Source: Streptomyces sp. F63
GTDB taxonomy: Bacteria > Actinomycetota > Actinomycetes > Streptomycetales > Streptomycetaceae
Reading direction: 5' to 3'
DNA length: 53,147 nt
Assembly: GCF_018070345.1 (NCBI RefSeq)
Contig: NZ_JAGPXX010000040.1
Span: forward strand, 1-53,147
A program made the translations under genes and the position numbers. Of this stretch, positions 44,287 to 52,534 are shown one piece after another; positions within the stretch are counted from its first letter, which is position 1, and the number at the start of each line of letters is the position of its first letter. The notes beneath the pieces are model-generated. The model ran no database searches and was not told where the DNA came from. It was given only the letters and a program-made list of their open reading frames with translations.

Positions 44287-45129
44287 TCAAACGAGCGGTG
44301 TAACCGGGCCCTCCGTCGTGGCCGCGCTCTGCAGCGCGGCTCCTAAGGGGGTGGTCTGCTGCTCACCGGCGGCTCCGGCGGAGTCCCACATCTGGGCGGG
44401 CGGTGCCCTGAAGACCGTTTTGCCGTCCGCGTCGACGGCGGCCAGGTTCCCCGCGGATCCTTCCCGGACCGTCAGCTCGCTGGTCTTGAGGGTGTAGTCG
44501 ATGCGTTCCAGTTCCGGGTTGGCGGCCGCCTCGGGGGTCTTGACCAGCAGAAGGTGCCTGAAACCCTCGGTGGAGGCGGTCACCTGCAGATCGACATCGG
44601 GCAGGACCTCGCGGTACAGGGCGCTGGTGCCGTCCAGTTCCGGTTCCGGCAGGTCCCCGGGCCAGCCCAGTTCCAGCGACCGCCCCCGGTTGGTGATCTC
44701 GGCCAGAGGGTCGTTGGAGCCGCCGCCGGAGAAGACCATCTCCGCGGCCGATGCCTTCGGCCCCACGGTGCCGTCCGCCCGGGCCTCCAGCGTCGGGTCC
44801 GGTGCCTGCCATCCGCCGTCCGGCTTGGCCACCCGCACCGGCACCGAGGACTCCTCCAGGGTGAAGGTGAACCCGTCGGGGTTGGCGAACACCGTCGTGC
44901 GCTCGGACCGCTCGCCGGTGACCTCCACCCGCTGGCCGCTCTGCTGGGCCTCCGCCAGGGCCTGCTGGCCTTCCGACAGCGCCGGGGATCCCTCCGTCAC
45001 CGTGGTGGCCTCGGCCAGCGAGATCGGCCCCATGGATAACAGCGCTACCGCGAGCGTGACCCCAGCGGCCTCGGGTATCCGTCTTCGAGACCGTCGTACC
45101 GTGAGCACGGCACGACGGTCTCGCTTCAT
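44287..45129 (-). CDS. Secreted N-terminal fragment of a polymorphic toxin
   Basis: About 280 residues from MKRDRRAVLTV (45129; GTG 45138 is another option). Signal peptide of about 42 residues (AAGVTLAVALLSMGPISLAEA), then a domain resembling the start of large wall-associated toxins: GERSERTTVFANPDGFTFTLEESSVPVRV, GPKASAAEMVFSGGG, SLELGWPGDLPEPELDG, YREVLPDVDLQVTASTEGFRHLLLVK, ELERIDYTLKT. Full-length relatives continue for well over a thousand residues (stalk, repeats, HINT). Here the reading stops after TEGPVTPLV and the toxin tip follows in frame, so the middle has been deleted. Confidence 0.75.
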   Translation of the reverse strand: MKRDRRAVLTVRRSRRRIPEAAGVTLAVALLSMGPISLAEATTVTEGSPALSEGQQALAEAQQSGQRVEVTGERSERTTVFANPDGFTFTLEESSVPVRVAKPDGGWQAPDPTLEARADGTVGPKASAAEMVFSGGGSNDPLAEITNRGRSLELGWPGDLPEPELDGTSALYREVLPDVDLQVTASTEGFRHLLLVKTPEAAANPELERIDYTLKTSELTVREGSAGNLAAVDADGKTVFRAPPAQMWDSAGAAGEQQTTPLGAALQSAATTEGPVTPLV

Positions 45130-45210
45130 CCCCACCACAGATCCACCCCGGCTCTACAAGATCTTCACAGACCAGGAGACCTTACACCGATGCATTCATG
45201 AGCATGTCAG

Positions 45211-45520
45211 ATGAATACGCTTCGCGATCAAGATCCCGGGCTGGCCACCTGGCCCGGTTCGTCGGGACCTGGTCGACCAGACGCTCGACCTCACGTCGAT
45301 CCTGGCCGACTACACGGAAAGTCGCGGCCACCCGTCCTGCGACCCACGGCTGACGGTGCGCCTGCTGATCTACGGCTACACCACCGGCATCCGTTCCTCC
45401 CGGGCGATCCAGCGCCACTGCGTCGACGACGCCGCCTTCCGGTTCCCGGCCGCCGACCAGGCCCCCGACTTCCGCTCGATCGCCCGCTTCCGACGCCGCC
45501 ACCTCGACGCGCTCGCCCTC
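45211..45520 (+). pseudogene. Fragment of an IS1182-like transposase N-terminus
   Basis: A piece of about 85 residues: GHLARFV in one frame, then LVDQTLDLTSILADYTE, PSCDPRLTVRLLIYGYTTGIRSSRAIQRHC and FPAADQAPDFRSIARFRRRHLDAL in another, with a shift near 45262. This is the DUF772 N-terminal region of IS1182-group transposases. No catalytic core or inverted repeats remain. It is joined directly to the SDR sequence at about 45513-45520. Confidence 0.78.
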
Positions 45521-46190
45521 GCCGCGCAGGGCGGCCGTGTCGTGGTGGCAGACCTCAACGCCGAAGGCGCCAGCGGGGTCGTCGAGGAGGCAGGCGGCAC
45601 GGCGGTGGCCGTCAGGGTGACCTGAGCGACCAGGCCGTCGTGGACCGGGTGACGGCGACGGCGGTCGAGCGGTTCGGCGGAGTGGACATCCTGGTGAACA
45701 ACGCCGGGATCCTGGACAGCATGTCGGCGGTGGCCGACGTGACCGACGCCGAGTGGGAACGGGTCGTCCGGGTCAACCTCACCGCGCTCTTCCTCCTCCC
45801 CCGCGCCGTCCTGCCGCACATGCTGGCCGCGGGCCGCGGCGCCATGGTGAACACCGCCTCCGAGGCCTCCCTGCGCGGCAGCGCGGCGGGCGCCGCGTAA
45901 CACGGCCTCCAGGCACGGTGTGGTGGGTTGACGACGTCGCTGGCGGTGATGAACGGCCAGACGGCATCCGCGCCAACGCCCTCTGCCCCGGCGGCACCGC
46001 GACCGGGATCACCGTGAACGCCGACCAGGCCGCGCACGGACCGGCCTCGCTCGGCCCGCACTTCGTCAACCTCGGACGGCTGGCGCAGCCTGAGGAGCAG
46101 GCCGCAGTGATCCTGTTCCTGGCTTCGGAGGCCGCGAGCAACGTCAACGGCGCGATCCTGCCCGTCGACGACGGCTGGTCCGCGGACTGA
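45520..46190 (+). pseudogene. Short-chain dehydrogenase pseudogene fused to IS1182 fragment
   Basis: SDR pieces are in three frames: ALAAQGGRVVVADLNAEGASG to a stop at 45625; DILVNNAGILDSMSAVADVTDAEWERVVRVNLTALFLLPRAV … MVNTASEASLRGSA to a stop at 45900; and GIRANALCPGGTATGITVN … IPVDDGWSAD-like end at 46190. The N-terminal TGxxxGIG segment is gone, replaced by transposase. Around 45896-45960 single-base changes break the YxxxK block: an extra A makes TAA of the Tyr codon, and the Lys codon reads AGG. Clearly decayed, not a working oxidoreductase. Confidence 0.85.
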
Positions 46191-46424
46191 TACCCCTGGC
46201 CGGGGCGCACTCGGCACACGACCACGCGTCGTCCGGGGGGGTTCCCGGTGCAAGGCGGCGATCCGGACATCCCCGGTCCCCGGGCCGGTTCGACGAGGGC
46301 CCGGTCACGCGAGGACACGACGGACCCGGCGGACACGGAATGGCGCCGCCGCACCCGTGACGCCATGGGTGCGGCGGCGCCTCGTCGTGGTCGGGCCGGG
46401 GGCGGTGCGCCCCGGCCGGTACGG

Positions 46425-47183
46425 CTAGCGCGGGGCCATGCGCAGGGCGCCGTCCATGCGGATCGTCTCGCCGTTGAGGTAGTCGTGGTCGATGATCGCG
46501 AGGGCGAGCTTGGCGTACTCCTCGGGGGCGGCGAGGCGCTGCGGGAACGGCACGCCGGCGGCGAGCCCGGCCCGGAACTCCTCGGACACGGTGGCCAGCA
46601 TGGGCGTCTCGACGATGCCCGGCGCGATGGTGCAGACCCGGATGCCGTACTGGGCGAGGTCGCGGGCGGCCGGCAGGGTCAGCCCGACGATGCCGCCCTT
46701 GGAGGAGGCGTAGGCGGCCTGGCCGACCTGGCCCTCGTAGGCGGCGATGGAGGCGGTGTTGACGACGACGCCGCGCTGGCCGTTCTCGTCGGCCCCGGTC
46801 TGCGCGATGGCCTCGGCGGCGAGCGCGAGGACGTTGAAGGAGCCGATCAGGTTGACCTGGACGATCTTGGCGTAGAGGCCGAGGTCGTGCACCCCCTTCT
46901 TGCCCAGGATGCGCATGGACGGGCCGATGCCGGCGCAGTTGACGACGGTGCGCAGCGGGACGCCGGAGGAGGCCGCCTCGGTGACGGCGGCCCGGACCTC
47001 GTCGCCGTCGGTGACATCGGTCGGCACATAGCTGATGCCGGCCGCCTCCGGAGCCTTCTCGATGCTCGCGGGGAGGTCGAGGGCGAAGACCTTCGCTCCC
47101 TGCTTCACCAGGGCGGCGGCGGTCGCCGCGCCCAGGCCGGAGGCCCCGCCGGTGACGATGGCGGCGGTGTTCTCGATACGCAT
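46425..47183 (-). CDS. 3-hydroxyacyl-CoA dehydrogenase, SDR type
   Basis: 252 residues with an intact Rossmann motif TGGASGLG (about 11-18), NCAGIG, NTASIAAYEGQVGQAAYASSKGG (Ser, Tyr and Lys of the catalytic set) and PGIVETPML. The sequence resembles the HSD17B10-like 3-hydroxyacyl-CoA dehydrogenases (MRIENTAAIVTGGASGLGAATAAAL). It would oxidise 3-hydroxyacyl-CoA with NAD+ in beta-oxidation. It overlaps the acyl-CoA dehydrogenase stop by one base pair set (TAATG), so the two form one operon. Confidence 0.9.
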   Translation of the reverse strand: MRIENTAAIVTGGASGLGAATAAALVKQGAKVFALDLPASIEKAPEAAGISYVPTDVTDGDEVRAAVTEAASSGVPLRTVVNCAGIGPSMRILGKKGVHDLGLYAKIVQVNLIGSFNVLALAAEAIAQTGADENGQRGVVVNTASIAAYEGQVGQAAYASSKGGIVGLTLPAARDLAQYGIRVCTIAPGIVETPMLATVSEEFRAGLAAGVPFPQRLAAPEEYAKLALAIIDHDYLNGETIRMDGALRMAPR

Positions 47184-48367
47184 TACTGCTGCTCCTTGTT
47201 CCGCACGGTGATGATGCCGCGGCTGTCCTTCTTCAGCGCGCGGCTGATCACCATGCGCTGGATCTGGTTGGTGCCCTCGAAGATCTGCATCACCTTGGCC
47301 TCCCGCATGTAGCGCTCCACGGGGAAGTCACGGGTGTAGCCGTAGCCGCCGAGGACCTGGACGGCGTCGGTGGTGACCTTCATGGCGTTGTCCGTCGCGA
47401 CCATCTTCGCGACCGACGCCTCGCGGCTGAACGGCAGCCCCAGGTCCTTCAGCCGGGCGGCGGCCAGGGTGACGGCGCGGGCGGCGTCGACGGCGGCGGC
47501 CATGTCGGCCAGGACGAAGGCGAGCCCCTGGTGCTCGATGATCGGCTTGCCGAAGGTCTCCCGCTCCTGGGCGTAGCGCAGGGCGTGGTCGAGGGCGCCC
47601 TGGGCGAGGCCGGTGGCGACGGCCGCGATGCCGAGCCGCCCGGAGTCGAGGCCGGCGAGGGCGATCTGCAGGCCCTGGCCCTCGGCGCCGATGCGGCGGT
47701 GCCGGGGGATGCGGACGTTGTCGAAGCGCATGGTGGCGGTGGCCGAGCCGGTCAGGCCCATCTTGCGCTCGGGCGGGTCGGCGGAGAGCCCGGGGGTGTC
47801 GGCCGGGACGAGGAAGCAGGAGATGCCGTGCGACCTGTCCTCGGAGGTGCGGGCCATGACCGTGTAGAAGTCGGCGTAGCCGCCGTGGGTGGTCCACGCC
47901 TTGCTGCCGTTCAGCACGTAGTGGTCGCCGTCACGGACGGCGCGGGTGCGCATCGCCGCGGGGTCCGAACCGGCGTGCGGCTCGGAGAGGCAGTACGCGC
48001 CGAGGGTCTCGCCGCCGAGCATCCCGGGGAGCCACTCCTCCTTCTGCTCGTCCGTGCCGAACGCGGTGAGGGCGAAGCAGGAGAGGGCGTGCACGGAGAC
48101 GCCGACGCCGATGCTGGACCAGACCGCCCCGATCTCCTCCAGCATCTGCAGGTAGACCTCGTAGGGCTGCCCGCCGCCGCCGAAGTCCTCCGGGTAGGGG
48201 AGACCGAGGAGGCCGGCGCGGCCAAGGGTGCGGAAGACGTCGCGGGGGAACTTCTCGTTGGCCTCCCACTCGGCGGCGCGGGGGGCGAGTTCCTTCTCGG
48301 CGAGTTCACGGGTCAGACCGATGAGGTCGGCGGCTTCCCTTGTGGGGAGCGTTCGCGTTGCGGGCAT
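47183..48367 (-). CDS. Acyl-CoA dehydrogenase
   Basis: 394 residues with the three-domain layout of the family: N-terminal helices (LPYPEDFGGGGQPYEVYLQMLEEIG), the beta domain (AYCLSEPHAGSDPAAMRT; GSKAWTTHGGYADFYTVMAR), and C-terminal helices with RETFGKPIIEHQGLAFVLADM, LGGYGYTRDFPVERYMREAKVMQIFEGTNQIQ. The Glu of IFEGTNQIQ is the catalytic base. FAD-dependent alpha,beta-dehydrogenation of acyl-CoA; substrate length unknown. First gene of an operon with the hydroxyacyl-CoA dehydrogenase. A perfect inverted repeat lies 30-45 bases upstream. Confidence 0.94.
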   Translation of the reverse strand: MPATRTLPTREAADLIGLTRELAEKELAPRAAEWEANEKFPRDVFRTLGRAGLLGLPYPEDFGGGGQPYEVYLQMLEEIGAVWSSIGVGVSVHALSCFALTAFGTDEQKEEWLPGMLGGETLGAYCLSEPHAGSDPAAMRTRAVRDGDHYVLNGSKAWTTHGGYADFYTVMARTSEDRSHGISCFLVPADTPGLSADPPERKMGLTGSATATMRFDNVRIPRHRRIGAEGQGLQIALAGLDSGRLGIAAVATGLAQGALDHALRYAQERETFGKPIIEHQGLAFVLADMAAAVDAARAVTLAAARLKDLGLPFSREASVAKMVATDNAMKVTTDAVQVLGGYGYTRDFPVERYMREAKVMQIFEGTNQIQRMVISRALKKDSRGIITVRNKEQQ

Positions 48368-48396
48368 GGTTGCCGTCCCTTGAGTGATACTGGAGC

Positions 48397-48412
48397 CGAT
48401 ACGAGAGTATCG
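48397..48412. promoter_or_regulatory. Palindromic operator upstream of the acyl-CoA dehydrogenase
   Basis: CGATAC-GAGA-GTATCG is a perfect 6+4+6 inverted repeat with another GATAC at 48386-48390. It lies in the leader or promoter of the beta-oxidation pair, and a TetR gene ends about 270 bases away, so it is a good candidate TetR site. Confidence 0.55.
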
Positions 48413-48683
48413 CTACGGGTACGGTCCTGGCCAGCGGGGAGTCCCCGGGCGGACGCCCTGAGGGCCTGCTTCCACCATCCGGTTCCCGGCCGGCTGCGCA
48501 GGGGCCCGCTTCCGGTGGCCGCGTTCGGCGGGGCCGCTTCCGGCCGTCCCGCTTCCGCCGGGCCCGCTTCCAGGAGCCCGCGCCGGTGGGGCCCCGCCCT
48601 CTCCCCGGGCCGGCCGGGGGCGCGCAGCCGCGCCGGCGCCCGGTCCGGGGCGCGGGGCAGGCCGGGCGGCAGTCCCGGTCCGG

Positions 48684-49256
48684 TCAGGACGAGACGGCGT
48701 GCACGATCAGTGAGGCCAGTTCGGCGTACGCGTCCGCGTCGCTCAGCCCCGTGTTCGCGGTGACCCCGCCCCGCTGGATCTCCTGCATCGTGGCCGCGAC
48801 GACCTCGCCCACGAAGGCGGCGTGGACGTCACGGAAAGCGCCCGCCGCCACCCCCTCCGTGATCAGCTGCCGCACCCGGGCGGACGCGTGGCGGGTGTTG
48901 GCCTCGTAGACCTCGCGGGCGGGCGCGAACTCCGCCATGTCGTCGAGGAAACGGCGGGAAAGCGGCCGGAGCTGCTCCGAGACGGCGTTCAGATAGACCA
49001 CCACGCGCTCCGCCGGGGCGGAGGTGTCGGCGACCTGCTTCTCCACGGCCTCGGTCGCCGCCCGGAAGTAGTACTTCACCGCCTCGCGGACCAGCTCCTG
49101 CTTGCTGCCCGCGAGTTGGTACAGCGTCGTCTTGGAGCAGCGGAGCCGCTCGGCCAGGTCGTCGAGGGTGAAGGAGGCGAAGCCCTCGGCCGCGACCAGC
49201 GCGACCAGCCGCCGGAGCAGATCGCTCTGGCGCGCGGTACGGCGGGCGGACGGCAT
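48684..49256 (-). CDS. TetR-family transcriptional regulator
   Basis: 190 residues from MPSARRTARQSDLL; helix-turn-helix LVALVAAEGFASFTLDDLAERLRCSKTTLYQLAGSKQELV (about 12-52). The C-terminal helices (VEKQVADTSAPAERVVVYLNAVSEQL; HAAFVGEVVAATMQEIQRG) form the ligand pocket. The frame is open upstream, but that part is a repetitive Cys/Gly run and not protein. It lies upstream of, and co-directional with, the acyl-CoA dehydrogenase operon, so it likely controls it, with an acyl-CoA as possible inducer. Confidence 0.9.
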   Translation of the reverse strand: MPSARRTARQSDLLRRLVALVAAEGFASFTLDDLAERLRCSKTTLYQLAGSKQELVREAVKYYFRAATEAVEKQVADTSAPAERVVVYLNAVSEQLRPLSRRFLDDMAEFAPAREVYEANTRHASARVRQLITEGVAAGAFRDVHAAFVGEVVAATMQEIQRGGVTANTGLSDADAYAELASLIVHAVSS

Positions 49257-49318
49257 GGCGTCAGGGTATCCGGTGGCTCCGGGCCGCTCGCCGGGCCGGC
49301 TGCCGGAGGCGCCGGTGC

Positions 49319-49410
49319 CGTCACACCCACCGCACCCGCCGCCACCGCACCCGTCACACCCACCGCACTCACCGCACTCACTGCACCCGTCACACCCACC
49401 GCACCCGGCC
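49319..49410. repeat. Degenerate tandem CACCGCAC repeat
   Basis: About 90 bases upstream of the TetR gene are built from variants of CACCGCACC(C/T) and CACCCGTCACAC. On the reverse strand they would encode a Cys/Gly run, which is unlikely to be translated. It may be slippage-prone and affect TetR expression. Confidence 0.55.
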
Positions 49411-49709
49411 GCCGTCGTCCCGGGGTGCGTACCGGTGCGGTGCCGGCGCCGGAGCGGGGCGGCGGCCCGCCCCAGCGCGCGCCCCCGACCCCGCTCCCGC
49501 GCGGGTCCGCCCCGCGGAGTGTCCTCGTCCGCGGTGAAACCCCACAGCCGCCTGCGGAGTGTCCTTCCCGAACCGAGGCGCGAGACCCCGTAACCCACCG
49601 CCGGCACCGGCGCGCCCGGCCCGCGGAGCCGTACCGCCCGCCGGCGGACCGGCCCGCGCCGGGAGACGCGTCACGCGCGCCGGGAGAGACAGCACCAAGG
49701 AGCCGCACC

Positions 49710-50696
49710 ATGAACCACCGCCGTCCGCACCAGCGCCTCCGGGCCCTGATCGCCGCCCTGGTCGCGGCCACCGCCCTGGGAGCCGCCGGGACGACAGCCC
49801 TGGCCGGCCCGGCCGACACCACCGATCCGGCCGGCACCACCGTGCCCCGGGAGGCGGCCGCCGCGAAGCCCAAGGTGTGGGTGGTCAGCGATCTGAGCAG
49901 ACCCGGCGGAGGCACGGACCGGGACGACATCGTCGCCCTCGCCGCCATGACCTCCTACCGGGAGCAGCTCCGCGTCCGGAGAGTGGTCGTCGGCTCCACC
50001 ACCGTCGGCATCGACTGCGACGCCGCCCTGGACTACGCGAAGGAGGCCTCGGCGGGGAAGTTCGGCCGCCGCGTGGTCAAGGCCTCCACCTGCGCGGACC
50101 CGGAGGGATTCACCACCTGCGACGACCGCAACCCGTGGGTGGACAACCCGCCGGCGACCGTCCGCGCCCTCGTCCGCGCCATCCGGGCCGGCGGCCTGAC
50201 CGTCCTCAACTGGGGGCCGATGACCGAGACGGCCGGCGCCGTGTGCTGGCTGGAGAAGAACGCCCCCGCCGACCTGTCCGAGGTCACCGTCGTCTCGCAC
50301 TGGACCGACACCAGCCCCGGCTACGACCACTCGTACAACTGCAACAAGGACGCCTCGGCCTGCGCCTACCTCCACCGGGCGGCGGCCCGCCCGGACCACC
50401 GGATCCGGCTCGTCGAACTCGGCGCCGCCGGGCAGAAGTTCGTCGACCGGGCCAATGACGAGTGCGGCGCCGACACCTCGGTCCCGGACACCGGGCTCGG
50501 CAGGTACCTCAACACCACCAAGGACACCGGCACCCCGGACCTGTCCGACGGCGCGACCTTCCTGGTGCCGCTCCTCGGCGGCCTCGGCGGGTACGAGACC
50601 GACGGCACGGACAACCGCAACTTCACCAGGGCGTACCGGTCGCTCTGCGACGCCGCACCGGGGATCTTCGACCATCTCCGCGCCCATCTGACCTGA
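49710..50696 (+). CDS. Secreted nucleoside-hydrolase-like domain protein
   Basis: 328 residues from ATG 49710, with AAGGAG 7 nt upstream; signal peptide about 1-32. The mature part opens KVWVVSDLSRPGGGTDRDDIVALAAM, a DxD..DD-like motif found in nucleoside-hydrolase-like proteins, and continues with LVRAIRAGGLTVLNWGPMTETAGA, HWTDTSPGYDHSYNCNKDASACAYL and VELGAAGQKFVDRAN, the look of the Sde182-type nucleoside-hydrolase-like domain. Three cysteine pairs suit an extracellular protein. The substrate is unknown. Terminated by the hairpin at 50714-50748. Confidence 0.72.
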   Translation: MNHRRPHQRLRALIAALVAATALGAAGTTALAGPADTTDPAGTTVPREAAAAKPKVWVVSDLSRPGGGTDRDDIVALAAMTSYREQLRVRRVVVGSTTVGIDCDAALDYAKEASAGKFGRRVVKASTCADPEGFTTCDDRNPWVDNPPATVRALVRAIRAGGLTVLNWGPMTETAGAVCWLEKNAPADLSEVTVVSHWTDTSPGYDHSYNCNKDASACAYLHRAAARPDHRIRLVELGAAGQKFVDRANDECGADTSVPDTGLGRYLNTTKDTGTPDLSDGATFLVPLLGGLGGYETDGTDNRNFTRAYRSLCDAAPGIFDHLRAHLT

Positions 50697-50713
50697 CCGG
50701 CCCGAGTGCCGTC

Positions 50714-50748
50714 GCCGGACCCCGCGGCCCCGGACCGCGGGGTCCGGC
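50714..50748. terminator. Hairpin terminator
   Basis: A perfect 14-bp stem (50714-50727 with 50735-50748) with a seven-base loop, 17 nt after the stop of the secreted protein gene. The remaining gap to 51031 probably carries the sigma-factor gene promoter; I see no gene in it. Confidence 0.7.
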
Positions 50749-51031
50749 ACGTGCATGGGAGCACGGCCGCGGCGGCCGCCGAAAGGGCCGCCGGCGGGGG
50801 TTCGTTAAGCGCGCGTTGTCTGCCCCTGAGCCGTTCCTTCATCCGCCCCGAACACCTGGCTCCGCCGCCCGGCCCGCCGCCACGCTCGGCTCCGGTGGCT
50901 TCCGCCGCGGCGGGCGCCCTGGTGTGCCCGGCGCCGCGCCGCTCACCGGCGGCGCGAGCCGGACCTTCCTCAACGGCCCGGACTCGGCCCGCCACGCGGC
51001 GCCGGCCACCGGAGCCGACCCAGGAGTTGCG

Positions 51032-51559
51032 ATGGCCGACACAACGGAGTTCGAGATCTTCTACGCCACGACATACCGCCGCGTGGTCGCCCAGGTCTAC
51101 CTCATGACCGGGGACGCCCACGACGCCGAGGAGTGCAGCCAGGAGGCCTTCTCCCGGGCCATGGTCCGCTGGGAGCGGATCAGCGGGTACGAGGCGCCCT
51201 ACGCCTGGGTGCGGCGCGTCGCCTTCAACCTGGCCTGTTCCCGGATGCGGCAGGCCCGGCGCGCGATGACGGCCCTGGTCCGGATGGGCCCGCCGCCCAG
51301 TCACCCGCCGGCCGACGTGAACACTGTCCTGGTGGTGGAGGCGGTCCGCACCCTGCCGGTGAAATACCGTCAGGTTCTCGTCCTCCACCATCTGCTCGAC
51401 CTGCCGGTCCGGGAGGTGGCGGAGGAACTCGGCGTCCCCGAGGCCACGGTGAAGACCCGGCTGGCCCGCGGACGGCGGCGGCTGTCCGACATCCTGGAGG
51501 ACCGGGACGCGTGCTGGGAGGAGGTGGGCCATGGACGGCAGGAGGCCGCACGGGCCTGA
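51032..51559 (+). CDS. ECF RNA polymerase sigma factor (SigE family)
   Basis: 175 residues: region 2 (FYATTYRRVVAQVYLMTGDAHDAEECSQEAFSRAMVRWERI, with the -10 binding helix EAFSRAMVRW) and region 4 (LPVKYRQVLVLHHLLDLPVREVAEELGVPEATVKTRLARGRRRL). ATG 51032 follows CAGGAG. It overlaps the next gene by 29 nt. Sigma factors of this type direct transcription of small stress- or signal-regulated sets and are held by a membrane anti-sigma factor. Confidence 0.93.
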   Translation: MADTTEFEIFYATTYRRVVAQVYLMTGDAHDAEECSQEAFSRAMVRWERISGYEAPYAWVRRVAFNLACSRMRQARRAMTALVRMGPPPSHPPADVNTVLVVEAVRTLPVKYRQVLVLHHLLDLPVREVAEELGVPEATVKTRLARGRRRLSDILEDRDACWEEVGHGRQEAARA

Positions 51560-52328
51560 TCCGCTGCGACGGCTGCACGACGCCGCCGACGCGATGCACC
51601 GCCACGCCACCCCGCCGGCCGTGGCGGCGCTGCGCGCCCGGGTGCGCCGGCGCAGGGTGCGCCGCACCTGGCTGACCGTGGCCACGACGCTGGTCGCGGG
51701 CGTCGCCGGGTGGCAACTGCTCCAGCCGGGCGCGGACTCCGGACCGGCGGTGTCCGGCACCGTCGCCGCCCCTCCCGCCCCGGCCCCGCCGCCGGACACC
51801 GGCCGGCCCTCCGCTGCTCCGCGCCCGTCCTCCCCGGCCCCGTCCGCCCCGGACCGGCGGAGCCCGGAGGCGGAACAGCCGCCGGCGGGCCCCGGCCCCG
51901 CCCCGTCCACCGCCCCCGCCCGGCGCACGGTGACCGTGTACGTGCTCCGCCCCCGGCCCGGCGAGCGCTGTCCCGGGACCGTCGCCGTGCGACGCACGGT
52001 GGACGCCGCCTCGCCCGCCCTCGGCGCGCTGCGGGCGCTGCTGGACGGGACGACCCCCGCGGAGGAGCGCCGCGGGCTGTCGTCCGCCTTCGACGGGGAC
52101 GCCTGGCGCCTGACCCGCCTGCGGCTGGAGGGCACGACCGCGCACGTCGACTTCCGGTCGATGACCGGGGTGCTCCCCGCGCGGGACAGCTGCGAGGTGA
52201 CGAAGATCATGACCCCGATCCGGCGCACGCTCCAGGGGTTCCCCTGGATCGACGACGTCAGGGTGAGCCTGCGCGGCAGCGAGCGGGCCTTCCGCCGGGA
52301 CGTCCTCCACATCGACGAAGGGAAGTGA
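51531..52328 (+). CDS. Membrane protein with GerMN domain, coupled to the sigma factor
   Basis: 265 residues: basic cytoplasmic N-terminus of about 46 residues (DPLRRLHDAADAMHRHATPPAVAALRARVRRR), one transmembrane helix (TWLTVATTLVAGVAGWQLL, about 46-65), a Pro/Ser/Ala spacer of about 65 residues, and a GerMN-type domain (VYVLRPRP; PALGALRALLDGTTPAEERRGL; LTRLRLEGTTAHVDFRS; TLQGFPWIDDVRVSLRG). The 29-nt overlap with the sigma-factor gene implies its short N-terminal domain could act as anti-sigma factor, with the extracytoplasmic GerMN part as sensor; that is inference. Confidence 0.8.
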   Translation: MDGRRPHGPDPLRRLHDAADAMHRHATPPAVAALRARVRRRRVRRTWLTVATTLVAGVAGWQLLQPGADSGPAVSGTVAAPPAPAPPPDTGRPSAAPRPSSPAPSAPDRRSPEAEQPPAGPGPAPSTAPARRTVTVYVLRPRPGERCPGTVAVRRTVDAASPALGALRALLDGTTPAEERRGLSSAFDGDAWRLTRLRLEGTTAHVDFRSMTGVLPARDSCEVTKIMTPIRRTLQGFPWIDDVRVSLRGSERAFRRDVLHIDEGK

Positions 52329-52420
52329 AACCCCGCCGGCCGCCGTGGAGTGTCGTCCGGGAGGGGCGGCCGGCACGCCGGCCGCCCCGTACCGATCCCG
52401 GAACGCGAGGAAGGCCCCCC

Positions 52421-52530
52421 ATGGCACGACACAACCGCACCTCACACCGCCGGCTGAAGGCGGGCGGAGCCGCCGTCGCCGCGGCCTGCATCGCCGCCGC
52501 CGGCACCGCCGCCCTGGCCGGTACGCCGGG
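52421..52530 (+). pseudogene. Orphan signal-peptide start of a secreted protein
   Basis: ATG 52421 behind GAGGAAGG opens MARHNRTSHRRLKAGGAAV, followed by an AAACIAAAGTAALAG signal peptide core, then at about 52530 the sequence becomes the antisense strand of the hydrolase tail and the frame is no longer protein-like. Its mature domain is thus missing. The junction lies only about five bases from the stop of the convergent hydrolase fragment, which points to a rearrangement breakpoint. Confidence 0.6.
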
Positions 52531-52534
52531 TGAA

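Noticed and set aside
49257..49607. Cys/Gly-rich N-terminal extension of the TetR protein
   Set aside because: It derives from the CACCGCAC repeats; the conserved TetR helix begins right after MPSARR at 49256.
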